64,000 nucleotides of DNA, taken from assembly GCF_025949665.1 (NCBI RefSeq), contig NZ_JAPDFT010000001.1, positions 2,232,001 to 2,296,000 of the forward strand, in the 5' to 3' direction. Positions 1 through 10,298 of this stretch are shown here, piece after piece (the stretch's first letter is position 1; the number at the start of each line of letters is the position of its first letter). Position numbers and translations under genes: made by a program. The notes below the pieces were generated by a model. The model searched no databases and was not told the origin of the DNA. It saw only the letters and a program-made list of their open reading frames with translations. Origin of the DNA: Chryseobacterium viscerum. GTDB lineage: Bacteria > Bacteroidota > Bacteroidia > Flavobacteriales > Weeksellaceae.

Positions 1-165
1 TTGATGAAGTATCTCTAAAGAACTGTACTTTTACCTCTAACGATGGTCATCAGTAAAAGTTTTTAATTTTGTGTAAAATTAACAATACGGAATAAACATA
101 CAATTAAAGTCAATTAATTAAGCAAAATAAACTTTTAAAAACATTAATAAAAGCATATAATTCTT

Positions 166-173
166 TAAATTTG
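166..173 (+). promoter_or_regulatory. Probable promoter -7 element of the Lrp-type gene
   Basis: TAAATTTG matches the Bacteroidota -7 consensus TAnnTTTG and lies 32 bases before the GTG start at 206. The -33 region is weak (TTA near 144-146). The rest of bases 1-205 is AT-rich and shows no gene. Confidence 0.5.
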
Positions 174-205
174 AATGTTTTTATAATCTAAAAGAATAAT
201 ATTCT

Positions 206-667
206 GTGGAACAACTCGATGATAAGGATGTACAGCTGCTCAGGCTGCTCCAGAAAAATGCAAAACTGACCGTTAAAGAGCTTGCAAAGGAAGTGAACCT
301 CTCTACTTCACCGGTTTTTGAAAGGGTAAAAAGATTGGAACAGGAAGGATTTGTGAAAAGGTATGCGGCTGTTCTTGATGCTGAAAAGCTCAACCGCGGC
401 TTTACGGTTTTCTGTCAGATTAAACTGAAAATTCACGACAGATCTGTGGGGTATGATTTTGTGAAAGAAATTTTAGAAATTGAAGAAGTTGCGGAATGTT
501 ACAATATTTCCGGAGATTTTGATTTCCTTTTGAAAGTTCAGGTACGGGATATGAAACATTACCAGGATTTTGTGTTTAACAAACTTGGATCTGTAGATTC
601 TATCGGGAGTACCCACAGTACGTTTGTCATGGCTGAAGTGAAAAACAATCATGGAATCACCATCTAA
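206..667 (+). CDS. Lrp/AsnC family transcriptional regulator
   Basis: A 153-residue protein of the usual Lrp/AsnC size. An N-terminal winged helix-turn-helix (about residues 5-55, with LAKEVNLSTSPVFERVKRL as the recognition part) is followed by a ligand-binding RAM domain (about 65-150). The start is GTG: a stop codon lies just upstream in frame and no ATG is near, and a TAnnTTTG promoter sits at a suitable distance. Family members sense amino acids and control their metabolism. The gene converges on the valine-catabolism operon, so branched-chain amino acid sensing is a reasonable guess, but the ligand and targets cannot be read from the sequence. Confidence 0.9.
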   Translation: MEQLDDKDVQLLRLLQKNAKLTVKELAKEVNLSTSPVFERVKRLEQEGFVKRYAAVLDAEKLNRGFTVFCQIKLKIHDRSVGYDFVKEILEIEEVAECYNISGDFDFLLKVQVRDMKHYQDFVFNKLGSVDSIGSTHSTFVMAEVKNNHGITI

Positions 668-669
668 TA

Positions 670-748
670 AAAATTGAGAATTAAAAAATTAAGCATGATA
701 CCTAACGATTTATTATGTTAAGCCATCCTAGTTTTAATTCTCAATTTT
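670..748. repeat. 17-bp perfect inverted repeat between convergent genes
   Basis: AAAATTGAGAATTAAAA at 670-686 is exactly complementary to TTTTAATTCTCAATTTT at 732-748, with a 45-base loop. It sits between the convergent Lrp gene and crotonase gene and could end transcription from both sides. The arms belong to a short AT-rich motif family found again in other spacers of this operon. Confidence 0.7.
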
Positions 749-757
749 CCATTCCCA

Positions 758-1540
758 TTAGCTTCCTTTAAAGTCCGGGTTTCGTTTTTCTATAAATGCC
801 CCAATGCCTTCATTGTGATCTTGTGTTGTAAACAATTCTCCGAATAAGGCGGCTTCCTGCTGTAATCCGTCTGTGATATGCAGTTCAAATCCTGTATTTA
901 AAGATTGTTTCGCTTTTGCCACAGCTACAGGTCCTCTTGCAGCAATTTTTTCTGCCAGTTTTTGGGCTTCGTTCAGTAATTCTTCGGGAGCAAAAACATG
1001 ATTGACAAAACCAAAATCTTTACAGGCTTCTGCGGAATAAAATTCTCCGGAGAAAACCATTTCTCTTGCTTTGTATAATCCAATAGCTCTTGGAAGACGC
1101 TGGGTTCCGCCAAAACAAGGCAATAATCCTAATGTTACTTCAGGGAGTCCAAATTTTGCTTTCCCGCTGGCCAGAATAATATCACAGGATAAAGCGAGTT
1201 CACAACCTCCTCCCAATGCAAAACCATTTACAGCGGCTATCACCGCAAAAGGAAGTTCTTCGATCGCATTAAAAGCAGCTTGTGCAGCAATTGAAAAAGT
1301 CTCTGCTTCTGCGGGAGTCATTTGCTGCATTGCTTTAATATCTGCCCCTGCAACAAAAGCTTTTTCACCGGAACCTGTAATAATTAACACTCTGATATTT
1401 TTATCTGATCTTATCTGGCTGGCAAATGATTTCAGTTCCTGTAAAACCTGTTCATTCAAAGCATTTAATGCCTGCGGACGGTTAATCGTCAGTGTTCCGA
1501 TGTGCCCGTTTTGTTGATATAGTAATGTTTCGAAAGTCAT
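758..1540 (-). CDS. Enoyl-CoA hydratase/isomerase family protein (crotonase)
   Basis: A 260-residue crotonase, the normal length for an enoyl-CoA hydratase. The oxyanion-hole segment GEKAFVAGADIKAM, the first catalytic Glu in GGGCELALSCDI and the second in GLPEVTLGLLP are all present. It is the last gene of the valine/methylcitrate operon. In valine breakdown this step hydrates methacrylyl-CoA to 3-hydroxyisobutyryl-CoA, the substrate of the hydrolase encoded two genes upstream, so methacrylyl-CoA hydratase is the likely role. A general short-chain enoyl-CoA hydratase cannot be excluded. Confidence 0.9.
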   Translation of the reverse strand: MTFETLLYQQNGHIGTLTINRPQALNALNEQVLQELKSFASQIRSDKNIRVLIITGSGEKAFVAGADIKAMQQMTPAEAETFSIAAQAAFNAIEELPFAVIAAVNGFALGGGCELALSCDIILASGKAKFGLPEVTLGLLPCFGGTQRLPRAIGLYKAREMVFSGEFYSAEACKDFGFVNHVFAPEELLNEAQKLAEKIAARGPVAVAKAKQSLNTGFELHITDGLQQEAALFGELFTTQDHNEGIGAFIEKRNPDFKGS

Positions 1541-1614
1541 TTTTAATTGATAGTTGATAGTTGAAAATTATTGAAAAGTGGTAATAGAAAGGTTTTTATC
1601 TTCTATTCAAATTT

Positions 1615-2499
1615 TTAAAGGTCTCTATTTAGAAATTGGATAATACTTGAAAAGTCTGTTTTTCCGTTTCCGGATTCGCTCCACATTCTGTATAAATTCA
1701 ATGCGGTATTGCCGAGAGGTGTGGATGTTTTGGTTTCCAGTCCGGCTTCTGCAGCAAGACCCAAATCTTTTGTCATCAGGTCTACGGCAAAACCACCGGA
1801 ATAATTACGGGAAGCCGGAGCATTTTCCATCACTCCCGGATAAGGATTATACACATCTAGAGACCAGTTTTTCCCGGAGCTTTTCTGCATAATTTCGCTT
1901 AAAGTCTGAGGGTTAAGACCATGTTTTACGCCCAGATTGATAGCTTCTGAAGTTCCGATCATATGAATGGCCAGCAACATATTATTACAGATTTTAGCAA
2001 CCTGTCCCGCTCCGGATTCTCCGGCATGGAATATATTCTGTCCCATACACTTAAGTATCGGTCTGGCTTTTTCATAATCTTCCTGTTTACCACCCACAAT
2101 AAAGGTTAGTGTACCCGCCTGAGCTCCTGCAGTTCCTCCGGAAACGGGGGCATCTATCATTCTGCAGCCTTTTGAAGCAGCAAGTTCAGCAACTGTACGG
2201 GCTGTAACCGCATCAATAGTGCTGCTGTCAATCAATAATGTGTTTGGTTTCAGGCTGTTTATAAACTCTTCTGAATAAAGGTCAGCTACGTGTTTTCCTG
2301 AAGGCAGCATTGAGATCACTACATCAGCATCCTTAGATGCTAATACAGCAGATTCGGCAGCCTGTCCTCCCTCTGACACCAATATTTTTAGAGTTTCTTC
2401 CGAAAGGTCAAAACCCACAACATGATGGCCTTTTTTGATCAGGTTAACGGCCATAGGCCCGCCCATATTTCCTAATCCTATGAATGCTATATTTGACAT
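1615..2499 (-). CDS. mmsB: 3-hydroxyisobutyrate dehydrogenase
   Basis: 294 residues, typical of the beta-hydroxyacid dehydrogenase family. The N-terminal NAD-binding motif GLGNMGGPMAVNL, the substrate-binding motif DAPVSGGTAGAQAGTL and the catalytic Lys in GAGQVAKICNN are intact. It oxidises 3-hydroxyisobutyrate to methylmalonate semialdehyde, the substrate of MmsA encoded upstream in the same operon. Neighbouring genes supply the preceding steps, which supports this member of the family over tartronate semialdehyde reductase. Confidence 0.92.
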   Translation of the reverse strand: MSNIAFIGLGNMGGPMAVNLIKKGHHVVGFDLSEETLKILVSEGGQAAESAVLASKDADVVISMLPSGKHVADLYSEEFINSLKPNTLLIDSSTIDAVTARTVAELAASKGCRMIDAPVSGGTAGAQAGTLTFIVGGKQEDYEKARPILKCMGQNIFHAGESGAGQVAKICNNMLLAIHMIGTSEAINLGVKHGLNPQTLSEIMQKSSGKNWSLDVYNPYPGVMENAPASRNYSGGFAVDLMTKDLGLAAEAGLETKTSTPLGNTALNLYRMWSESGNGKTDFSSIIQFLNRDL

Positions 2500-2606
2500 A
2501 ATTTCTTGATTTAAAGTTTAAGGTTGATAGTTCAATGTTCTCTATTGATGGAAAAATGCTATTATCAGATGTTGAAAAAAGAATGTAAAAACTTCATTTC
2601 AAATAC

Positions 2607-3704
2607 TTAGATCTCCATTCTCAGCTTTTCATTTTCCATTTTTAATTCTTTAAAGTAAGAATCTACCCATTCTTCCGTAATGTCATCCAATGTTGCGGGA
2701 TGCCATTTTGGAGACATATCTTTGTCGACTAATAATGCTCTTACTCCTTCTGCAAAATCAGGGTGGATACAGCACTGGCATGACAGATTCAGTTCAGATT
2801 GAAAAACTTCCTCAAGACTTAAACCTTTACCTTGTTTCAGCTGCCTGAAAATAATGTGTGCCGAACTTGGAGATCCGGCTTCAAAGCTTTTCACTCCATT
2901 ATTCACCCATTCATCTTTATCATTGTGCCTGATCAATATTTTTCTGAAATCTTCCAGAGAGTTGACTTCTTCAAACTGCTTGATAAAAGACTCATGCAAT
3001 GCTGCCTGAGACTGAGGAATAAGGACTTCTTTTGAAATATTCTCAAGGATATGGGATACGGTTTTATGAGATGTTCCGCTCCAGTCTGCCTGTTGAAGGG
3101 CATTGAGAACAGCTTCTTTTGAGGAGGATTCTATATAATAATCTGCAAGTCCTAAAAATTTACAATCCGCTCCATCCAGCCTTGCGCCTGTTAATCCTAA
3201 ATAGATACCATAGGCAGAAGGCATTTTATTCAAAAACCAGGTTCCCCCTACATCAGGATACAATCCAATTGTAATTTCAGGCATTGCCAGCTTACTTCTT
3301 TCAGTAACAATACGGTGTGAAGCACCCACCATCAGACCAATTCCACCTCCCATTACAATTCCGTGTCCCCAAACGATAACAGGTTTTGGGTAAGTATGAA
3401 TCATATAATCTACCTGGTATTCTTTTGAGAAGAAGTCGAAACAGTCTTGTGGCACTTTTGTACCGTCTGTTGTACGCTGTGCAATAATAGCATCATGTAA
3501 TTTTCTTACATCACCACCTGCACATAAAGCTTTTTCACCAGCTCCCTGAAGGAATATACAGGCTACTTCACCGGAAGTTTTCCAGTTTTCCAAAACAACT
3601 TTCAATTCTTCTATCATTTCCAATGACAGCGAATTGAGCGTTTTTTCGGAGTTCAGGGTAATAATTCCGACGTTATTTTTTATTTCTGTTATAATTACAC
3701 TCAT
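2607..3704 (-). CDS. 3-hydroxyisobutyryl-CoA hydrolase (ECH_2 family)
   Basis: 365 residues, longer than a crotonase and right for the HIBCH/ECH_2 family. It keeps the fold motifs AGGDVRKLHD, GHGIVMGGGIGLMVGASHR and PEITIGLYPDVGGTWFLN, the last carrying the Glu and Asp used for thioester hydrolysis. The reaction frees 3-hydroxyisobutyrate from its CoA ester, feeding MmsB encoded next. The last residues (KMENEKLRMEI) are encoded by a copy of the AT-rich repeat seen in nearby spacers, so the C-terminal tail may be a recent extension and is probably dispensable. Confidence 0.92.
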   Translation of the reverse strand: MSVIITEIKNNVGIITLNSEKTLNSLSLEMIEELKVVLENWKTSGEVACIFLQGAGEKALCAGGDVRKLHDAIIAQRTTDGTKVPQDCFDFFSKEYQVDYMIHTYPKPVIVWGHGIVMGGGIGLMVGASHRIVTERSKLAMPEITIGLYPDVGGTWFLNKMPSAYGIYLGLTGARLDGADCKFLGLADYYIESSSKEAVLNALQQADWSGTSHKTVSHILENISKEVLIPQSQAALHESFIKQFEEVNSLEDFRKILIRHNDKDEWVNNGVKSFEAGSPSSAHIIFRQLKQGKGLSLEEVFQSELNLSCQCCIHPDFAEGVRALLVDKDMSPKWHPATLDDITEEWVDSYFKELKMENEKLRMEI

Positions 3705-3804
3705 GGTATTTAATTAAAAAATGAGGGTTGAGAGTTGAAGATTGTTATTAAAAAGTTGTCTAAGTTAAATGCTAAAGATTCTACATTAATGAAAAATCTA
3801 TTAA

Positions 3805-4965
3805 TCATCTTATTTGTAGAGTAGCTCCTTCTTCAAGGATCTTTCTTGAGATCACGAGTTTCATAATTTCATTGGTTCCTTCCACGACCTGATGTACTCT
3901 GGCGTCACGCATCAGCCTTTCAACCGGAAAATCCTGTGTACAGCCATAGCCTCCTAAGATCTGAAGGGCCTCGTTGCATATATTAAAACTCATATCCGTA
4001 GCCAGTCTTTTTGCCATGGCACAATAAATAGTGGCATTGGGATCTTTGGAATCAAGTTTAAATGCTGCTAACTGTACCATTTGACGGGCTGCAACCAACT
4101 CTGTCACCATATCTGCAATTTTAAACTGAAGAGACTGAAACTGGGCTAATGATTTCCCGAACTGCTGCCTTTCATGCATATAGCGCTGGGCCTGATTAAT
4201 TGCTCCCTGCGCAGCTCCTACAGAACAGGTTCCGATGTTGATGCGGCCTCCGTCCAATCCTTTCAGAGCTATTTTAAATCCTTCTCCTAATGAGCCTAAA
4301 AGATATTTCTCTTCTACCTCTACATGATCTAAAAATACAAAACGGGTCGGCTGTGTATTCCAGCCCAGCTTTTTTTCTTTTTCTCCAAAACTTATTCCAG
4401 GAGTATCTGCATGTACTACAAAAGCACTGATTCCTTTGGTGCCGGATTCTCCCGTACGGGCCATGACAATTAATATATTACTTTCGCCTGCTCCGGAGAT
4501 AAATGCTTTGGTTCCGTTAATACTATATTTATTTCCTTTTTTTACGGCTGTCGTTTTCAAACCTGCTGCATCTGAGCCTGAGCCCGGTTCAGTAAGACAG
4601 TAGGAGCCTAAGAGTTGGCCTGATGCCAGATCCGGACATAAGTCTTTTCTGACTTCATCACTTCCAAATTCATCAATCATCCATGAAACCATATTATGTA
4701 TGGTAATATAAGCAGTAGTGGAAGGACAGGCGGCGGCTAATTCTTCGAATATAATGGCTGCATCCAGCCGTGATAATCCCAGCCCTCCAGCTTCTTCGCT
4801 GGTGTATACACCGCAGAAACCCAATTCTCCGGCCTTAACAATAGCTTCTTTGGGAAATTTCTTTTCAGCATCCCATTCTGAAGCATATGGAAACAGCTCT
4901 TTTTCAGCAAACTTTCTCGCGGCATCCTGAAATGCCAGCTGGTCTTCATTGAGGTTAAACTCCAT
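3805..4965 (-). CDS. Acyl-CoA dehydrogenase, probably isobutyryl-CoA dehydrogenase
   Basis: 386 residues, full length for a flavin acyl-CoA dehydrogenase. The FAD signature YCLTEPGSGSDAAGL, the helical C-terminal domain with QILGGYGCTQDFPVERL, and the catalytic Glu in VVEGTNEIM are present. FAD-dependent oxidation of isobutyryl-CoA gives methacrylyl-CoA in valine catabolism. Its position between mmsA and the HIBYL-CoA hydrolase gene is the reason for preferring that substrate; sequence alone does not separate it from other short or branched-chain dehydrogenases. Confidence 0.9.
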   Translation of the reverse strand: MEFNLNEDQLAFQDAARKFAEKELFPYASEWDAEKKFPKEAIVKAGELGFCGVYTSEEAGGLGLSRLDAAIIFEELAAACPSTTAYITIHNMVSWMIDEFGSDEVRKDLCPDLASGQLLGSYCLTEPGSGSDAAGLKTTAVKKGNKYSINGTKAFISGAGESNILIVMARTGESGTKGISAFVVHADTPGISFGEKEKKLGWNTQPTRFVFLDHVEVEEKYLLGSLGEGFKIALKGLDGGRINIGTCSVGAAQGAINQAQRYMHERQQFGKSLAQFQSLQFKIADMVTELVAARQMVQLAAFKLDSKDPNATIYCAMAKRLATDMSFNICNEALQILGGYGCTQDFPVERLMRDARVHQVVEGTNEIMKLVISRKILEEGATLQIR

Positions 4966-5068
4966 AATATTGAATTGAAAATTTATTTGAATTGAAAATT
5001 GAGAATGAATAATTGAACGTAAAAAGTGAATGATTGAGAAGTAAAGTCCTTTTTAATGATTGCCTCCC
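4966..5068. repeat. Spacer made largely of AT-rich repeat copies
   Basis: The spacer between the acyl-CoA dehydrogenase and mmsA genes holds two near-direct copies of TTGAATTGAAAATT(T/G)A, then AGAATGAATAATTGAA and AGTGAATGATTGAGA variants. Similar text fills most other spacers of the operon. Confidence 0.5.
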
Positions 5069-6565
5069 TTATTTTAAGCTGATGGTCATATTCACATTTC
5101 CTCCCGGTACATCTTCTTCAAACCAACGGGCAGTAATGGTCTTGGTTTCGGTATAGAAACGAACGCCTTGTTTTCCGTAAGAATGCAGATCGCCAAAGAA
5201 TGATTTTCGCCATCCTGTAAAAGAGAAAAACGGCAGCGGAACAGGAATCGGAAGGTTAACTCCAATCTGCCCGACTTCAATTTCATGCTGGAATTTTCTT
5301 GCAGCAGCTCCTGAGTTGGTAAAAATAGAGGTTCCGTTTCCATATGGGTTTTCATTAATGATTCTAATCGCCTCATCTAATGTTTCTGCCTTTAATAACA
5401 GCAATGCAGGCCCAAAAATTTCCTCTTTGTAGATGTCCATATCCACAGATACATTGCTAAATAAGGTAGGTCCTACAAAATATCCGTTTTCATAGCCTTC
5501 TACAGTACAGCTGCTTCCATCCAGCAGAACTTCTGCACCCTGATCATAGGCACTTTTGATCAGCCTTACCACTTTTTCCTTAGATTGCTTATTGATCAAC
5601 GGGCCAAATGCAGCAGATTCATCAGACCAAACTCCTGGTCTGATTGTGCTTAAAGCAGTTTTAATATCTTCTACCCAGTTTTGTGCCTCTCCTACCAATA
5701 CGGCCACACTGATCGCCATACAACGCTGCCCTGCCGCACCACAGGAAGCTCCTACCAGATTATTGATCACCTGTCCTTTATTGGCATCCGGCATGACCAC
5801 CATATGATTTTTGGCACCGCCAAAGGCCTGAACTCTTTTCAGATTATCAGTTCCGGTACGGTAAACATGTTCTGCAACCGGTACAGAACCTACAAATGAA
5901 ATAGCTCTGATGTCAGTATGATTCAGAATATGATCTACCTGATCTTTGGTACCGTGAACAATATTTAAAACGCCTTTAGGAAAGCCTGCCTGCAAAAACA
6001 GCTCTGCCATTTTCATGGAAGTCATAGGAGTCTGCTCAGAAGGTTTTAAAATAAAGGTATTACCACATGCTATCGCCATAGGAAACATCCATAAAGGAAT
6101 CATAGCCGGAAAGTTGAAAGGAGTAATTCCTGCACAGACACCAAGAGGCTGAATGTAACTGTAAGTATCTACCCCTCTTGCTACGTTTTCTACTGTTTCC
6201 CCCATCATCAGAGTCGGAATATTACAGGCATGTTCCACGACTTCTATACCGCGCCATACATCTCCCATAGCATCTGCAAAGGTTTTTCCATTTTCCTTAG
6301 AGAGAATTTCAGCAATTTCTTTTTGATGTTCTTTTAAAAGGTGCTGGTATCTCAGGAATAGTCTTGCTCTTTCCGGAGTGGCAACTTCTTTCCATATTTT
6401 GAAGGCTTCCGCAGCTGCTTCAATAGCTTCATCTATTTCAGATAATTCTGTGAGAGGAACTTCTGCAAGGATCTCCTGTGAAGCAGGATTTTCTACAGGA
6501 AGATAGTTTTTTGTTTTACTTTCTGTAAAATTTCCATTGATTAATATTTTTATTTTTTGTGACAT
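5069..6565 (-). CDS. mmsA: Methylmalonate-semialdehyde dehydrogenase (CoA-acylating)
   Basis: 498 residues, the expected length for MmsA/ALDH6. The cofactor-binding motif [16 protein letters not shown] and the catalytic Cys in [14 protein letters not shown] are intact, and the family C-terminal segment [15 protein letters not shown] is present. It converts methylmalonate semialdehyde, CoA and NAD to propionyl-CoA, CO2 and NADH. Propionyl-CoA is the substrate of PrpC, so this gene links the valine half of the operon to the methylcitrate half. Confidence 0.96.
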   Translation of the reverse strand: MSQKIKILINGNFTESKTKNYLPVENPASQEILAEVPLTELSEIDEAIEAAAEAFKIWKEVATPERARLFLRYQHLLKEHQKEIAEILSKENGKTFADAMGDVWRGIEVVEHACNIPTLMMGETVENVARGVDTYSYIQPLGVCAGITPFNFPAMIPLWMFPMAIACGNTFILKPSEQTPMTSMKMAELFLQAGFPKGVLNIVHGTKDQVDHILNHTDIRAISFVGSVPVAEHVYRTGTDNLKRVQAFGGAKNHMVVMPDANKGQVINNLVGASCGAAGQRCMAISVAVLVGEAQNWVEDIKTALSTIRPGVWSDESAAFGPLINKQSKEKVVRLIKSAYDQGAEVLLDGSSCTVEGYENGYFVGPTLFSNVSVDMDIYKEEIFGPALLLLKAETLDEAIRIINENPYGNGTSIFTNSGAAARKFQHEIEVGQIGVNLPIPVPLPFFSFTGWRKSFFGDLHSYGKQGVRFYTETKTITARWFEEDVPGGNVNMTISLK

Positions 6566-6615
6566 AGTTTTTAAATTAAAAATGGAGAACTGAAAGTTAT
6601 GATCATAAAAATGAG

Positions 6616-6687
6616 AATGGAGAATTGATTATTTTCAAAAAAATATCGACTATTCATTAAAAACGTTTTGATATTCAATTCTCCATT
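6616..6687. repeat. 13-bp inverted repeat in the mmsA-prpD spacer
   Basis: AATGGAGAATTGA at 6616-6628 is exactly complementary to TCAATTCTCCATT at 6675-6687. The arms are members of the AT-rich spacer repeat. In the polycistronic mRNA this could fold into a long-loop hairpin between prpD and mmsA. Confidence 0.6.
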
Positions 6688-6699
6688 TTCTTATTGATT

Positions 6700-8151
6700 T
6701 TAAATAACTAAAAGATCTACGAATTCATTGACGTTAAGATTGGCTAATGTGTCATATTCCAATGAATTTTCAAGAATCGTTCTCTGTTGTTTTTCCGGGA
6801 AAATACGGGCAAGGTTCACTTTATATTTCTTGATCAGTTCAGGAATACCTTCGTCTCTTCTGCGTTTGTGGCCAATAGGATATTCTACCACTATTTCGTC
6901 TAAAACAGTTCCGTCATTAAGTTCTACTGTCATCGCATTTGCAATGGATCGTTTTTCCGGATCGTGATAATCTGCTGTAAACTGAATATCTTCCACACAT
7001 TCAATTTTGTCACGAAGTACATCAATTCTTGGATCTGAAGCGATGTTATCTTCATAATCGGCAGCTGTCAGTCTTCCATAGATCAATGGTACAGCCACCA
7101 TATATTGGATGCAGTGGTCACGGTCGGCAGGATTATTTAAAGGTCCTTTTTTATCAATAATTCTAATAGCAGCTTCGTGGGTACGGATGGTAATTTTTTT
7201 GATATCATTTGTTGTTTTTCCAAGGTCTCTTAAAGTTGCATGTAATGTCATTGCTGCTTCTACTGCGGTCTGCGAGTGAAATTCAGCAGGGAAGGAAATT
7301 TTAAAAAGAACATTTTCCATTACGTAAGAACTGTATTCTCTTTGGAATTTGAATTCATTCCCTTTGAAGGAGACATCATAGAATCCCCATGTTTTTGCAG
7401 TCAATACAGATGGATAGCCCATTTCTCCTGTTTGTGCAATCAGGGCAAGACGTACAGCCCTTGATGTAGCATCTCCTGCAGCCCACGATTTGCGGGAACC
7501 TGTATTGGGAGCGTGGCGGTAAGTTCTTAAAGACTGTCCGTCTACAAAAGCCAGTGATACGGCATTGATAATTTCATCACGGTTTAATCCGATCAGCTTT
7601 CCTACTACAGCTGTAGAAGCGAGCTTTACCAATACAACGTGATCCAGCCCTACTTTATTGAATGAATTTTCCAATGCCATTACCCCCTGGATTTCGTGAG
7701 CCATAATCATTGCTTCCAGGACCTGTTTCATTTTTAAAGGTACTTTTCCTTCTGCAATATTTGTTCTGGATAACCAGTCTGCAGTGGCTAAAATTCCTCC
7801 AAGATTATCAGAAGGGTGTCCCCATTCTGCAGCCAGCCATGTATCATTGAAATCCAGCCAACGGATGATAGCTCCAATATTGAACGCTGCCTGAATCGGA
7901 TCCAACTGGAACTGGGTACCCGGTACTTTTGCTCCGTTAGGAACTACCGTTCCTTTTACCACAGGTCCTAAAAGTTTCGTACATGCAGGATAAGTTAATG
8001 CTTCCAGACCACAGCCGATCGTATCCAGAAGACAGTAATGAGCAGTCTTCCATGCCAGGTCATTTTTAATTTCGTAGTTTAAGACATAGTCTGCAATGTC
8101 TGCTAATACCTGATCGGGTTGTGGTCTTTCGTTTGAGATGTGTGAACTCAT
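6700..8151 (-). CDS. prpD: 2-methylcitrate dehydratase (MmgE/PrpD family)
   Basis: 483 residues, the normal PrpD length. Recognisable family segments are [37 protein letters not shown] and the C-terminal [17 protein letters not shown]. PrpD removes water from 2-methylcitrate to give 2-methyl-cis-aconitate; unlike the AcnD/PrpF route it needs no Fe-S cluster, and neither acnD nor prpF is present here. Rehydration to 2-methylisocitrate would need an aconitase encoded elsewhere. The gene lies directly after prpC in the operon. Confidence 0.95.
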   Translation of the reverse strand: MSSHISNERPQPDQVLADIADYVLNYEIKNDLAWKTAHYCLLDTIGCGLEALTYPACTKLLGPVVKGTVVPNGAKVPGTQFQLDPIQAAFNIGAIIRWLDFNDTWLAAEWGHPSDNLGGILATADWLSRTNIAEGKVPLKMKQVLEAMIMAHEIQGVMALENSFNKVGLDHVVLVKLASTAVVGKLIGLNRDEIINAVSLAFVDGQSLRTYRHAPNTGSRKSWAAGDATSRAVRLALIAQTGEMGYPSVLTAKTWGFYDVSFKGNEFKFQREYSSYVMENVLFKISFPAEFHSQTAVEAAMTLHATLRDLGKTTNDIKKITIRTHEAAIRIIDKKGPLNNPADRDHCIQYMVAVPLIYGRLTAADYEDNIASDPRIDVLRDKIECVEDIQFTADYHDPEKRSIANAMTVELNDGTVLDEIVVEYPIGHKRRRDEGIPELIKKYKVNLARIFPEKQQRTILENSLEYDTLANLNVNEFVDLLVI

Positions 8152-8244
8152 TTTTTTATCGTTGAAAAATTTAATTAAGTAAAAGTTAAAAGTGGAAAAT
8201 TGAAAATGAATTATTACTTTTTCATTTCCACATTCTATGTTCCA

Positions 8245-9399
8245 TTATTTTCGGTCGTTAATGGACACAAATTCTTTGTTTTCGGGCCCTGTATAGTTGG
8301 CACTTGGGCGGATAATCTTTCCATCCTGTCTCTGTTCTATGATGTGAGCACTCCATCCTGTCACTCTTGAAATAACAAATAAGGGGGTGAACATCAGAGT
8401 AGGAACTCCCATCAGATGATAAGAAACAGCGGAGAACCAGTCCAGATTCGGGAACATTTTCTTTTCTTCCCACATGATCGTTTCCAGTCTTTCAGCAATA
8501 TCATACAGCAGCATATCTCCTGCTTCTTCGGAAAGTTCTTTAGCCACTTTTTTAATGACTACATTTCTCGGATCTGAAATGGTATACACCGGATGCCCGA
8601 ATCCGATAATTACTTCTTTATTGGCAATACGCTGGCGAATATCACTTTCAGCTTCATCCGGAGAGTTATAACGGCTCTGGATTTCAAAAGCAACTTCATT
8701 AGCACCTCCATGTTTTGGTCCTCTTAAGGCACCAATGGCTCCGGTAATGGCAGAGTAAATGTCAGATCCTGTTCCTGCAATCACACGGCTCGTAAATGTT
8801 GAGGCATTAAATTCATGTTCTGCATAAAGGTTTAACGAAATTTCCATTGCTTTTACCCATGACTCTGCGGGTTTCTTCCCGTGTAACAGGTGAAGGAAAT
8901 GCCCTCCTATTGTATCATCATCAGTTTCTACATCAATTTCTTTTCCATTATGGGTATAATGGTACCAATATAAAAGACCTGAGCTGAAAGATGCCAGTAA
9001 TTTGTCTGCAATATCTCTTGCTCCCGCCATATTATGGTCATCTTTTTCCGGCTGAATACTTCCGATAGCAGAAACCATAGAACGCATGACATCCATTGGA
9101 TGGGCTGCAGCAGGAATACTCTTAAGGATATTTCTCACAGAATGAGGCAGTCCTCTCAAAGATTTCAGCTTAGCTTTATAGTTTTTCAATTGTGCTCCGG
9201 TAGGCAGCTGGCCATAGATCAAAAGATAGGCTACTTCTTCAAACTGTGCTTTCTCTGCCAGATCCAGAATATCATATCCTCTGTAATGGAGATCGTTTCC
9301 ACTTTTTCCGACACTGCAAAGCGCAGTATTACCTGCTGCTACCCCTGAAAGCGCAACGCTTTTTTTAGGTTTAAATGTGGGTTCACTGTTAGTTGACAT
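8245..9399 (-). CDS. prpC: 2-methylcitrate synthase (citrate synthase family)
   Basis: About 384 residues, full length for the short type of citrate synthase. The catalytic His residues in [10 protein letters not shown] and GFGHPVYT and the Asp in [14 protein letters not shown] are all present. It joins propionyl-CoA and oxaloacetate to 2-methylcitrate. An upstream TTG at 9405 is in frame, but ATG at 9399 is the better start: it follows the prpB stop (TGA at 9404-9402) after only two bases, which suggests translational coupling. The prp context favours methylcitrate over citrate synthase. Confidence 0.94.
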   Translation of the reverse strand: MSTNSEPTFKPKKSVALSGVAAGNTALCSVGKSGNDLHYRGYDILDLAEKAQFEEVAYLLIYGQLPTGAQLKNYKAKLKSLRGLPHSVRNILKSIPAAAHPMDVMRSMVSAIGSIQPEKDDHNMAGARDIADKLLASFSSGLLYWYHYTHNGKEIDVETDDDTIGGHFLHLLHGKKPAESWVKAMEISLNLYAEHEFNASTFTSRVIAGTGSDIYSAITGAIGALRGPKHGGANEVAFEIQSRYNSPDEAESDIRQRIANKEVIIGFGHPVYTISDPRNVVIKKVAKELSEEAGDMLLYDIAERLETIMWEEKKMFPNLDWFSAVSYHLMGVPTLMFTPLFVISRVTGWSAHIIEQRQDGKIIRPSANYTGPENKEFVSINDRK

Positions 9400-9401
9400 T
9401 A

Positions 9402-10298
9402 TCAATTATTTTGTTTAAAAAGGTTGTCTAATTTTTGTTCGTAGTCATAGTATCCAATGCTTTGATAGAGTTCTTCCCTGGTTTGCATGGTATCTAATAC
9501 ATTGACCTGTGTTCCGTCTTTCCGAAGATGTTCATATACATTCTGGGCAGCTTTATTGGCAGCACGGAAAGCAGAAAGTGGATAAAGAATCAGTTCTACA
9601 CCTGCATTTTTTAACTCTTCCACCGTGTACATTTTTATCATCCCGAATTCGGTAATATTGGCCAGCACCGGAATTCCCGTAGCTTCAACAAATTTGTGAT
9701 AAAAGCTTAAGTCAGGAACGGCTTCTGCAAAAATGAAATCTGCTCCAGCTTCCTTGTAAGCGACCGCTCTTTCCAGTGTTTTTTCTAATCCTTCATTGGC
9801 AAATGCATCGGTACGGGCACCAATTACAAAATTTTCATCGGTACGGGCATCTGCTGCAGCTTTCAATCTGTCTACCATTTCTTCTTTGGTTACCACTTCT
9901 TTTCCCGGTCGGTGTCCACAGCGTTTTGCTCCTACCTGATCTTCAATATGCAGAGCCGCAGCCCCGGCTTTAATCAGTGACTTTACGGTTCTTGCAACAT
10001 TGAATGCTGAAGGCCCAAATCCGGTATCAACATCTACCATTAATGGTACTTCGCAAACATTCGTGATACGCTGAACATCAATCAATACATCTTCCAGCGT
10101 GGTAATTCCTAAATCAGGAATCCCCAAAGAACCGGCAGCAACACCACCTCCTGAAAGGTAAATTGCATTGAAACCTGCCTGCTGTGCTAATAACGCATGA
10201 TTGGCATTAATGGTACCAACAATCTGAAGCGGACTTTCTTTTCGCATGGCCTCCCGGAATTTCATGCCGGGAGACTTCAAACTTTCACTTGTAGTCAT
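9402..10298 (-). CDS. prpB: Methylisocitrate lyase
   Basis: 298 residues, full length for PrpB. The catalytic Cys motif KRCGHRPGK and the metal-binding MVDVDTGFG segment mark the isocitrate lyase/PEP mutase family. It cleaves 2-methylisocitrate into pyruvate and succinate, the last step of the methylcitrate cycle. It is the first enzyme gene of the eight-gene operon; the leader upstream carries a small ORF and a cobalamin riboswitch. Its ATG lies inside the last codons of the small ORF, in another frame. Confidence 0.96.
   Translation of the reverse strand: MTTSESLKSPGMKFREAMRKESPLQIVGTINANHALLAQQAGFNAIYLSGGGVAAGSLGIPDLGITTLEDVLIDVQRITNVCEVPLMVDVDTGFGPSAFNVARTVKSLIKAGAAALHIEDQVGAKRCGHRPGKEVVTKEEMVDRLKAAADARTDENFVIGARTDAFANEGLEKTLERAVAYKEAGADFIFAEAVPDLSFYHKFVEATGIPVLANITEFGMIKMYTVEELKNAGVELILYPLSAFRAANKAAQNVYEHLRKDGTQVNVLDTMQTREELYQSIGYYDYEQKLDNLFKQNN

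Noticed and set aside
1..60. Possible end of a gene on the minus strand at the window edge
   Set aside because: Only an 11-codon ORF is present; nothing recognisable.
5092..5376. 94-codon minus-strand ORF inside mmsA
   Set aside because: Lies wholly in the mmsA gene in another frame; no resemblance to any protein family.
9400..9405. TTG start for prpC at 9405 with a 4-base overlap of prpB
   Set aside because: The ATG at 9399 is six bases further and fits the short-gap coupling seen for such operons.
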